From NCBI GenBank assembly GCA_964520875.1, contig CAZFQJ010000031.1, forward strand, positions 1 to 14,253: a DNA stretch of 14,253 nt, given 5' to 3'. Below, piece after piece: positions 1-7,148 of the stretch. The first letter of the stretch is position 1; each line of letters starts with the position of its first letter. The notes under the pieces were generated by a model, which saw only the letters and a list, made by a program, of their open reading frames with translations, had not been told where the DNA came from and did not search any database. The stretch comes from SIG673 sp964520875 (GTDB taxonomy: Bacteria; Bacillota; Clostridia; Oscillospirales; CAG-272). The translations under genes were made by a program, and so were the position numbers.

Positions 1-702
1 AAGATAATATACAAGCAGCGCGACGAGGTGCTCGACGGAGCAGATCTTACCGAGACCGTCAAGGGTATGATAGAGGGTTCGATAAAAGAAGCGGTAAGAG
101 CGTGTATGCCGGAGGAACGCGAGGAATGGAGACTCGAAGAGCTTCGTAACCATTTCTTCGGAGTGCTTTGCGGTCCCGATAGCTTTAAATATACCGAAGA
201 GGAGCTTGAAGCGCTTGAGCCCTCCGATGTCGAAAACGAGCTTCTCGAAAAGGCATATAAGCTCTACGACGAGCGGAAGGCTATGTTCGGCGAGGAGCTG
301 AAGGAAATAGAGCGGGTCATACTTCTCAGAAGCGTGGATACCAAGTGGATAGAGCATCTTGACGCAATGGACGACCTTAAGGGAAGCATAGGACTTCAGG
401 CATACGCTCAGCGTAATCCAATAACCGAGTTCCGTATAACCGGAGCCGATATGTTCGACGAGATGATAATAGGCATACGTGAGGATACGGTAAGAAAGAT
501 ACTTACGGTAGTTCCCGCGGCTGCGGTCGAACGTAAAGAGGTCGCAAAGATAACGGGAGAGAACTTTACCGATTCTTCGAAGGCGGAAAAGGGAAGCAAG
601 ACCGTGGTTATCAAAAAAGGCGGAGTAGCCAAAAACGCGCCGTGTCCTTGCGGAAGCGGTAAAAAATACAAGAGGTGCTGCGGTAAGGATCTCGATGATT
701 AA
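1..702 (+). CDS. secA: SecA preprotein translocase ATPase, C-terminal part (5' end outside window)
   Basis: SecA is the cytoplasmic ATPase that drives unfolded preproteins through the SecYEG channel. The window opens inside the gene: frame 1 is open from base 1, and its first residues (KIIYKQRDEVLDG) match the helical wing/scaffold region of SecA, so the GTG at 28 is not a real start. About 233 residues are visible. They include the conserved SecA stretch VDTKWIEHLDAMDDL followed by GLQAYAQRNP, which belongs to the helical scaffold domain and the C-terminal translocase region. A Lys/Ser-rich linker follows, then the SEC-C zinc motif PCPCGSGKKYKRCCG (bases 640-684). Its Cys ligands are at 643-645, 649-651, 676-678 and 679-681, and it binds zinc and SecB or ribosomes in homologues. 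The stop is TAA at 700-702. The next gene's Shine-Dalgarno overlaps this stop, so the two are probably co-transcribed. prfB, the usual Bacillota neighbour, does not follow. Identification is firm; only the partial length limits it. Confidence 0.97.
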   Translation, partial: KIIYKQRDEVLDGADLTETVKGMIEGSIKEAVRACMPEEREEWRLEELRNHFFGVLCGPDSFKYTEEELEALEPSDVENELLEKAYKLYDERKAMFGEELKEIERVILLRSVDTKWIEHLDAMDDLKGSIGLQAYAQRNPITEFRITGADMFDEMIIGIREDTVRKILTVVPAAAVERKEVAKITGENFTDSSKAEKGSKTVVIKKGGVAKNAPCPCGSGKKYKRCCGKDLDD

Positions 703-716
703 AGGAAAACGAAAAT

Positions 717-1370
717 ATGCGCTTTGAATGGTTGTTTATCGGATATCTCTTGATGTTTTCGATACCTGTCGGTAATATAACGCTTCTTCCGGCGCTTGGA
801 TATTTGCTTATTATGTTCGCTATGCTTCGTCTTGCAAAATACGAAGCGGCGTTCGAAAAAGCGAAAAAGGTATTGTATGCGGCGATACCGATAGGGTTCG
901 TGCTTTTGGCATTTCAGATATACGCTTCGGTAAGTCCCGAAGCCGAGAGCTTGAAGCCTTATGTATATTCTTATAACGCGGTCCGTTTTTTGAACGAATG
1001 TGCGGAAATGGCAGTCATGTTCTTCACGTATCTGGGAGTAAAATCCATGGGTATAAACGCCGAGTTGCCGTCGCTTGAAAAGCATGCGAGCAGGAACATG
1101 TCGGTGATGTTCGTGTATTTTGCATTTGAAATGATAATGAGCGCGCTTTCTATCTTCACGCCGAGCATATTCGAAGGTTACGAGATAGTGCTTGCGTATC
1201 CGTTCATTATCGGTATCATATGGAGAGCGCTCAATCTCTGGATGATAATAACGTGCTACCTCGGGATAGCGCCCGATACGGGCGATGATACGGCGAAAAA
1301 AGAAGCGGAGCAACAGGTGAGATCTTCGCGAAATCCGCCGAAAAAGAAGAAGAAAAAACACAAAAAATGA
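717..1370 (+). CDS. Small polytopic membrane protein with Lys-rich cytoplasmic tail, function unknown
   Basis: I do not recognise a named family. The 217-residue product has about six hydrophobic segments, at roughly residues 5-20, 22-40, 52-72, 88-110, 128-148 and 156-184. A strongly basic tail follows, ending in a Lys run (KKKKKKHKK), consistent with a cytoplasmic C-terminus. The N-terminal segment holds LLPALGYLLI, the pattern LPxxGxxLI seen in many uncharacterised clostridial membrane proteins. The same motif occurs at the same position in the next gene, suggesting paralogy. The start ATG at 717 has an AAAGGA ribosome binding site at about 701-706 that overlaps the secA stop, leaving 14 bases between the genes. 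The A-rich end of the gene (about 1341-1367) contains two A6 runs and could be prone to slippage. A role in the envelope or in protein export is suggested only by position after secA. The gene is very likely real; its function is unknown. Confidence 0.85.
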   Translation: MRFEWLFIGYLLMFSIPVGNITLLPALGYLLIMFAMLRLAKYEAAFEKAKKVLYAAIPIGFVLLAFQIYASVSPEAESLKPYVYSYNAVRFLNECAEMAVMFFTYLGVKSMGINAELPSLEKHASRNMSVMFVYFAFEMIMSALSIFTPSIFEGYEIVLAYPFIIGIIWRALNLWMIITCYLGIAPDTGDDTAKKEAEQQVRSSRNPPKKKKKKHKK

Positions 1371-1407
1371 TCATTTTAGGCTTTAAAACGGAGAAAAACA
1401 GTATTTT

Positions 1408-2733
1408 ATGGAACTGAAACTTATAATTATCGGCATATTTTTTATGTTAAATCCGATGATCGCGGTGCTTGACGTCTTACCGGATCTTATAGGTTGCGTG
1501 CTTATATTCTATGCGCTTACGCGTCTCAGCTCCGTGTCCCCGGAGCTTGATACCGCGCGTCCGTATTTTAAGTATATGGCTTACGTATCTCTTATCCGTT
1601 CGATATGCTTCTTTGCGAGCGGAAGCTTTGACGACGTTATGAGGCTGAGCGTCACTCTCATATTCGCGGTCATTGAATTCGGACTTGCGCTCATGGCGTT
1701 TTCGGCGTTGTACGACGGAATAGAGTATCTGAATATAAGATATTCCGGAAACGTCAAGGCGACGCCCGAGATAAAGCTGATGAGCATGCTATTTTTCGGA
1801 GTGCGCGGATTTATGTCCGTGCTTCCTCAGCTCGGTTCGGTACTGAACATGAACGACGACGAGATAATAACGTCGGCGGATCAGATCAAGGATACATGGT
1901 CGTCGTATACGAGCCTGCTTACGCTTGTAAATATAGTCATAACTCTTGTTTTCGCCGTGTTCTGGTTCAAGATGATCCTCGGATACATAGGAAGGCTTTC
2001 GAAGGAAAGCGAGTTCTGCGACGGGATACGTGCGGCATACGATCAGAAAAAGAAGGAAGATCCGGAGTTCTTTACGAGGCGCACGATCATGTTCTTTTGC
2101 GCGTTAATGGGATATTCGGCGTTCTTTTTGATAGATATCATCGGGGACGGTGTGAATATAATCCCCGATCCGATCTTCGGAGCGGTCACGGTGTTCGCCG
2201 TGTTCGTTTGCGGAAAATATCTCATGAACGCAAAGAAGACATTTATCAGCGGAACCGTATACACGGTGCTCTCCGCCGTAAATTTCTTTGTGTTCAACGG
2301 TTTTATGAAGAAGAGATTTTACGCGCCCTTTAAGCTCGTTATATCGAACTTCGTATGGGAATACGTTATACTGATAGCGGCAGCTCTGCTTGAGACCGCG
2401 GCGCTCATCGTGTACGCAAGATATCTCTTCGGAGACATTTCCGGCGTGATAGACGATCATAGCGTAAGAGAAGCGCCGGCGGGCTTTATAAGGACCGCGG
2501 AAGAGAACAGAAGGTTAAGAAGATCGCTTAAGATAAAGCTCAGAGTATATATTATCGCTCTTGCGGTAACGGCGGTCTCGTCGCTTGCGTTCTCCGTACT
2601 GCTCTTGCCGTTGCCGTTATACAGATTGATACATTCGGTTCTGAATATAACGTTCGTGTTCATTTCGGTAATGTTCTTTTCCTCGCTTTCCGCGGCGGTA
2701 AAGAAAAAGTACGAGCGCGTAACGGATATCTGA
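1408..2733 (+). CDS. Large polytopic membrane protein, possible internal duplication of the upstream family, function unknown
   Basis: The 441-residue product has about ten to twelve hydrophobic segments and no catalytic motif I can recognise. Its N-terminus (residues 5-40, with VLPDLIGCVLIFYALTRL at 23-40) parallels the N-terminus of the preceding protein (LLPALGYLLIMFAMLRL). A second copy of the motif, NIIPDPIFGAV, appears at residues 250-260, about 228 residues later. The protein is thus close to twice the length of its neighbour and may consist of two such units. The halves are joined by a charged cytoplasmic-type loop (residues about 196-225); another basic loop lies at 350-378 and the C-terminus is basic. 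The start is ATG 1408, with GGAG at 1390-1393; that spacing of 14 bases is rather long, so initiation may be weak or coupled. The gap from the upstream gene is 37 bases and dnaE follows after 36 bases, so it sits in the same unit. No homologue of known function was recognised. Confidence 0.85.
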   Translation: MELKLIIIGIFFMLNPMIAVLDVLPDLIGCVLIFYALTRLSSVSPELDTARPYFKYMAYVSLIRSICFFASGSFDDVMRLSVTLIFAVIEFGLALMAFSALYDGIEYLNIRYSGNVKATPEIKLMSMLFFGVRGFMSVLPQLGSVLNMNDDEIITSADQIKDTWSSYTSLLTLVNIVITLVFAVFWFKMILGYIGRLSKESEFCDGIRAAYDQKKKEDPEFFTRRTIMFFCALMGYSAFFLIDIIGDGVNIIPDPIFGAVTVFAVFVCGKYLMNAKKTFISGTVYTVLSAVNFFVFNGFMKKRFYAPFKLVISNFVWEYVILIAAALLETAALIVYARYLFGDISGVIDDHSVREAPAGFIRTAEENRRLRRSLKIKLRVYIIALAVTAVSSLAFSVLLLPLPLYRLIHSVLNITFVFISVMFFSSLSAAVKKKYERVTDI

Positions 2734-2769
2734 TATCGGTATTAAGATCGGAAAGGAGCGTAAAGCGCC

Positions 2770-5700
2770 ATGGGGGGATTCGTACATCTTCATCTGCATA
2801 GCGAATACAGTCTGCTCGACGGCGCTTGCAGGATAAAGGAGCTGGCAAAAAAAGCGGCTCACGAGGGACATACCGCGGTGGCTGTAACGGATCACGGCGC
2901 TATGTACGGCGCCGTCGCCTTTTACAAAGCGTGTAAGGCGGAGGGTATAAAGCCTATAATAGGCTGCGAGGTCTACGTTGCGCCGAGAACGCGGTTCGAT
3001 AAATTATATTCCGAGGATTCGGAGGCTTCGCATTTGGTGCTCCTGTGCGAAAACGAAATCGGCTACCGAAACCTCATAAAGATAGTTTCAAAGAGCTTCA
3101 CCGAGGGCTTCTATATAAAGCCGAGGGTGGATAAGGAGCTTCTGCGCGAGCATAGCGAGGGGCTGATCGCTCTTTCCGCATGTCTTGCCGGAAGGATACC
3201 GAGACTTATCTCGGCGGGACTTGTTACCGAAGCTTTGGCGGAAGCGAAAGAGATGCGCGATATATTCGGTAAGGACAATTTTTACCTTGAGCTTCAAAGG
3301 CACGGTCTTGACGAGCAGACAAGGGTCAATGCCGTTTTGAAGAACATATCAGAAAAAACGGGAATACCGCTTGTCGCAACGAACGACGTCCATTATTTGA
3401 GGCGTGCCGACGCCGATACTCAGGCGATAATGATGTGTATACAGACGAACAGTCGAATAACGGACGGCAGACCTATCGGATTTGAGACGAACGAATTTTA
3501 CTACAAGAGCACGGAAGAGATGCTGGAGCTTTTTTCCGATATTCCGGAAGCGACGGAGAATACGGTAAAAATAGCAGAGCGTTGCAATTTCGATTTCGAA
3601 TTCGGAAAATATTATCTTCCCGCGTTTGATACGCCGGACGGAAGCGATCCGCGCGAATATCTCGGAAGAATAGCCGAAAGCGGTCTTAAAAAGAGGTACG
3701 AGAGAGGCGATATAAGCTTTTCCGGAAGATATTCCGAAAAGGATTACCGAGATCGTATGGAATACGAGCTTTCCGTTATAAGTGAAATGGGGTATTCCGA
3801 ATATTATCTCATAGTCGGAGATTTTGTGGGATACGCAAAGTCCGTCGGTATCTCGGTAGGACCCGGAAGAGGCTCGGGCGCAGGCAGTCTCGTCGCTTAT
3901 CTTACCGAGATAACAGATATAGATCCGCTTCGGTTCGGGCTGATATTCGAACGTTTCCTTAATCCCGAGAGGGTGAGCATGCCCGATTTCGATATAGATT
4001 TCTGTTATATGCGCCGAGAAGAGGTAATAAAATATGTTACCGAAAAGTACGGAAGCGAGAGGGTATCTCAGATAATAACCTTCGGTACTATGGCGGCGAA
4101 GGCTGCGGTGAGAGACGCGGCGAGAGCCATGGGAATGTCGTATCAGGACGGAGACAGAGTTGTAAAGGCTATGCCGAAGCGGTTCGGCGTAACGCTCTCT
4201 GAGGCGGAGGCAACGAAGGAATTCAGAGAGCTGAAGGAGTCGTCTCCGGAGATAGCAAGGCTTATCGAGACCGCAAAAGCGCTTGAAGGTATGCCGAGGC
4301 ACTCGTCTACGCATGCCGCCGGAGTGGTCATAAGCGACAGACCTATATCCGAATACGTCCCGCTCGCGGTAAGCGGAGAGGCGCGCGTAACGCAGTACGA
4401 TATGGATACGGTTGCGGAGCTGGGACTTTTGAAATTCGACTTTTTGGGACTCAGAACTCTTACCGTGATCGCCGATACCGAGAAGATGATACGTAAAAAG
4501 GAGCCGGATTTCAATATAAGCTCCGTTCCCGATAACGATAAAAAGACCTTCGATATGCTTAAAGCGGGACAGACGGACGGTGTGTTCCAGCTTGAATCGG
4601 GCGGTATGAGACAGATGCTCGTCACGTTCCGACCGGAAAGCATAGAGGATATAATGATAGCTCTTTCGATGTACCGTCCCGGACCTATGGATAATATTCC
4701 GAAGCTGATAGAGAACAGACGCACGGGCAAGACGGAATATCTTTTTCCGGAGCTTGCCGAGATACTTGATTCGACATACGGTTGCGTGGTCTATCAGGAA
4801 CAGGTCATGCAGATATTCAGAAAGCTTGCTTCCTATTCTTACGGCCGTGCGGACGTCGTCCGTAAGGCTATCTCAAAGAAGAAGCCCGAGGTCATCGCAA
4901 AGCAGAGAGAGGATTTCCTTGCCGGTTGTAAGGAGAACGGTCTCGATCCCGAAAAAGCAGCCGCTCTGTTTGACGAGATAGTCGGATTTGCCGGATATGC
5001 GTTCAATAAGAGCCATGCGGCGGCGTATTCGGTGCTCGCTTACAGAACGGCGTATCTTAAGGCTCATTATCCGTCGGAATTTCTTGCGGCGCTCATGACG
5101 AGCGAGCTTGGAAACCATTCAAAGCTTGCTCAGTATATGGCTGAGGCGTCAAGGCTCGGTATAAGCGTTCTTCCGCCGTCGGTAAATGAGAGCGACATTG
5201 ATTTCAGCTCCGACGGAACGAATATAAGATACGGTCTCTCGGCTCTTAAAAACGTAGGTATAAGCTTTGTTGCGAGAGTGCTTTCGGAACGCGAGAGCGG
5301 AGGTCTTTTCCGCTCGTTTACCGATTTTGCGGAGCGTATGTACGGCAGAGATATGAACAGACGTCAGCTTGAAACGCTGATAAAGGCGGGCGCGTTCGAC
5401 GGTCTCGGCGTGTACAGAAGCAGACTTCTCGAAAAGCTGGACGACACGGTAGCAAAGATCGGCGATAAGAAAAAAGAGGCGGTAAGCGGTCAGCTCTCGC
5501 TCTTCGGCGGTTCCGACGGCGAAGAAGGCCCGAAGGAAAGCTATTCGGATATACCCGAATTTCCGCTCAGAGTCCTTTTGAATCTTGAAAAGGAAGCGTC
5601 GGGAATGTATTTTTCGGGGCATATAACCGACGAATATTCCGAAAACGAGAAGGATATAGCGCCGACATATATAGCGGCGGTCATGGCGTCATTTGACGAG

Positions 5701-6354
5701 ATGTCCCCGAGCTCCGAGTTTTCCGAAGGACAGAGCATAGCGATAGCGGGTGTGGTCACGTCAAAAAAGACCAAGAACACAAAGAGCGGAGACGCTATGG
5801 CATTCATAACGCTTGAAGACAGGACCGGAGAGATAGAGGTGATAGTGTTTCCGAAGCTCTATACGGAATATCTGCCGATATTAAATCCCGATAACGTCAT
5901 AGCGGTCTACGGCGAGATAAGTTTGAGGGACGATGACGATCCGAAGATAATTTTGAAAGCCGCCGCGCCCATGCGAAGTAACGACAGATACACCCATAGA
6001 CAGTCTCCGTTTGCGGAGCTTGAAAAGGCGCCGCAAAAGCGCGTTTCTTACGTAGCTCCGCAGAACTCCGTCCCGGTACGCGAAAAAGCAAGATACGCAC
6101 CCGGAAACGGTCGATCTGCCGAGACGGGAAAGCGCCCCGAAAGATTGTTTTTAAGGGTAAGCTCCACCGATTCGCACGAAGCCGGAAAGGCTATAAATCT
6201 GATAAAGATATTCGAAGGCGATGTTCCCGTCATATTTTATGAGACAGAGGGCGAAAAATACGTAAAAAGGGCGGATCTCAGAATAGACGCAACGCCGTTC
6301 GTCGTCTCGGAGCTGAAAAAGCTGTTGGGAGACGAGAACGTGGTCGAAAAATGA
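2770..6354 (+). CDS. dnaE: DNA polymerase III subunit alpha (DnaE) with intact PHP domain
   Basis: Replicative polymerase of the C family, 1194 residues, slightly longer than typical DnaE (about 1100-1180). An N-terminal PHP domain (1 to about 210) begins FVHLHLHSEYSLLDG. It keeps every metal-ligand position: H8, H10, D17, H42, E67, H88, C138, D206 and H208. The palm has GPGRGSGAGSLVAY and PDFDIDF, whose D406 and D408 correspond to the catalytic E. coli D401/D403; the third acidic residue is D557 in KFDFLGL. The thumb/fingers include SMYRPGPMDNIP and GYAFNKSHAAAYS. A clamp-binding pentapeptide QLSLF lies at 908-912. An OB fold follows (about 984-1070), then a low-complexity linker and a C-terminal domain typical of clostridial DnaE (from about 1127). 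ATG 2770 is supported by AAAGGAG at 2752-2758 and by the PHP motif right after it. In Bacillota this protein usually works beside PolC, which is not in the window. The usual downstream pfkA/pyk genes are absent. Confidence 0.97.
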   Translation: MGGFVHLHLHSEYSLLDGACRIKELAKKAAHEGHTAVAVTDHGAMYGAVAFYKACKAEGIKPIIGCEVYVAPRTRFDKLYSEDSEASHLVLLCENEIGYRNLIKIVSKSFTEGFYIKPRVDKELLREHSEGLIALSACLAGRIPRLISAGLVTEALAEAKEMRDIFGKDNFYLELQRHGLDEQTRVNAVLKNISEKTGIPLVATNDVHYLRRADADTQAIMMCIQTNSRITDGRPIGFETNEFYYKSTEEMLELFSDIPEATENTVKIAERCNFDFEFGKYYLPAFDTPDGSDPREYLGRIAESGLKKRYERGDISFSGRYSEKDYRDRMEYELSVISEMGYSEYYLIVGDFVGYAKSVGISVGPGRGSGAGSLVAYLTEITDIDPLRFGLIFERFLNPERVSMPDFDIDFCYMRREEVIKYVTEKYGSERVSQIITFGTMAAKAAVRDAARAMGMSYQDGDRVVKAMPKRFGVTLSEAEATKEFRELKESSPEIARLIETAKALEGMPRHSSTHAAGVVISDRPISEYVPLAVSGEARVTQYDMDTVAELGLLKFDFLGLRTLTVIADTEKMIRKKEPDFNISSVPDNDKKTFDMLKAGQTDGVFQLESGGMRQMLVTFRPESIEDIMIALSMYRPGPMDNIPKLIENRRTGKTEYLFPELAEILDSTYGCVVYQEQVMQIFRKLASYSYGRADVVRKAISKKKPEVIAKQREDFLAGCKENGLDPEKAAALFDEIVGFAGYAFNKSHAAAYSVLAYRTAYLKAHYPSEFLAALMTSELGNHSKLAQYMAEASRLGISVLPPSVNESDIDFSSDGTNIRYGLSALKNVGISFVARVLSERESGGLFRSFTDFAERMYGRDMNRRQLETLIKAGAFDGLGVYRSRLLEKLDDTVAKIGDKKKEAVSGQLSLFGGSDGEEGPKESYSDIPEFPLRVLLNLEKEASGMYFSGHITDEYSENEKDIAPTYIAAVMASFDEMSPSSEFSEGQSIAIAGVVTSKKTKNTKSGDAMAFITLEDRTGEIEVIVFPKLYTEYLPILNPDNVIAVYGEISLRDDDDPKIILKAAAPMRSNDRYTHRQSPFAELEKAPQKRVSYVAPQNSVPVREKARYAPGNGRSAETGKRPERLFLRVSSTDSHEAGKAINLIKIFEGDVPVIFYETEGEKYVKRADLRIDATPFVVSELKKLLGDENVVEK

Positions 6355-6379
6355 TTTTAGAGAAAGGAAACATTTTGTT

Positions 6380-7135
6380 ATGAAAGACGAAAGGGTACTT
6401 GCGTACTGTAACATGTTCGGAGTTTTGGGAGCGATCCCTTCGCTCCTTACGATAGTTCCCGAAGCAAAGGAAACGGTCAAAAACAAGAATATATCCGTCG
6501 GTTTTTTGGTCAAGGACGGACCGAGCGGAACGCTCTCTTTTAAGAACGGAGAGGCGAAGATGCAAAGGGGGATAAAGAATAGCAGTATAACTCTTTATTT
6601 TTCCTCGTGCGAAAAATTCAACGCCATGATAGACGGAAAAGGAAATCCGTTGCCGATAAGCGGATTTTGGCATATAGGCTTCCTTCTCGGAGGCTTTACA
6701 AAGCTTACCGACATGCTTTCCGAATATCTTCGCCCGAGCGAAGAAAAACTGCTTGACAGAGAGTTTTTCGAGCGTTCGACAAAGCTCATGCTTCACGTTA
6801 TAGCGGGAGCGGTAGCCGAGGTCGGAAATCACGATAAGGTGGGAAGATTTTCCGCTTCGAATATCGTTGACGGCGTTATAAAGCTTTCGATAGACGGCGG
6901 AATATCGCTCGGAGTCTGCGCCAAAGGCCATCACCTTACCGCTCTGCATTTTGAGCCGAAGAACAGTTTTTCCGAAATGAGATTCGACAGTATAGATACC
7001 GCGAGAGCGCTTTTTGACGGAAAGATAAACGCGGTCGTTGCGGTAGGCATGGGAAAGGTCAGCGTAAGCGGAATGATCTCGCAGGTGGACAATATCAACC
7101 GAATACTTGACCGCGTCTCGGTATATCTGGCTTAA
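6380..7135 (+). CDS. Tandem SCP2-like (sterol carrier protein 2 fold) protein, putative
   Basis: This soluble 251-residue protein has no signal peptide or clear membrane span. Its two ends read like SCP2-type lipid-binding domains. Repeat 1 (about 37-118) runs from ISVGFLVKDGPSGTLSF through FSSCEKFNAMIDGKGNP to LTDMLSEYL. Repeat 2 (about 164-251) runs from IKLSIDGGISLGVC through FDSIDTARALFDGKINA and GKVSVSGMIS to ILDRVSVYL. The shared pattern is FxS-x-A-(M/L)-(I/F)-DGK, then a strand, Gly and a final helix, as in the SCP2 fold, which forms a hydrophobic pocket. A helical linker (119-160) separates the repeats. The start is ATG 6380 with AAAGGA at 6363-6368. It lies 25 bases after dnaE and 13 bases before an aminotransferase, so it is probably co-translated with the latter. 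The ligand is unknown; it could hold a fatty-acyl or other hydrophobic substrate. The family call is by pattern only and is moderately sure; that the gene is real is near certain. Confidence 0.6.
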   Translation: MKDERVLAYCNMFGVLGAIPSLLTIVPEAKETVKNKNISVGFLVKDGPSGTLSFKNGEAKMQRGIKNSSITLYFSSCEKFNAMIDGKGNPLPISGFWHIGFLLGGFTKLTDMLSEYLRPSEEKLLDREFFERSTKLMLHVIAGAVAEVGNHDKVGRFSASNIVDGVIKLSIDGGISLGVCAKGHHLTALHFEPKNSFSEMRFDSIDTARALFDGKINAVVAVGMGKVSVSGMISQVDNINRILDRVSVYLA

Positions 7136-7136
7136 C

Positions 7137-7141
7137 GGAGG
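7137..7141 (+). promoter_or_regulatory. Shine-Dalgarno GGAGG that fixes the aminotransferase start
   Basis: GGAGG directly follows the stop of the SCP2-like gene. It sits 7 bases before ATG 7149, a good spacing, but only 1 base before ATG 7143 and downstream of TTG 7107. This makes 7149 the likely start and rules out the longer reading that overlaps the upstream gene. Confidence 0.8.
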
Positions 7142-7148
7142 TATGATC

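Noticed and set aside
699..1361. Minus-strand open frame of 220 codons opposite the first membrane protein
   Set aside because: The product is an Arg/His/Tyr-rich shadow of a clearly hydrophobic, membrane-type plus-strand frame.
2725..2737. GATATC-T-GATATC at the end of the second membrane protein gene, considered as an operator
   Set aside because: It is short, overlaps the stop codon, has no promoter next to it and is easily explained by chance in this sequence.
3349..4314. Minus-strand open frame of 321 codons within dnaE
   Set aside because: It is fully inside the well-supported polymerase palm region and its product is Arg-rich and without any family pattern.
7107..7148. Upstream TTG and ATG (7143) starts for the aminotransferase
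   Set aside because: TTG 7107 would overlap the SCP2-like gene and has no ribosome binding site; ATG 7143 is 1 base from GGAGG. ATG 7149 has ideal spacing.
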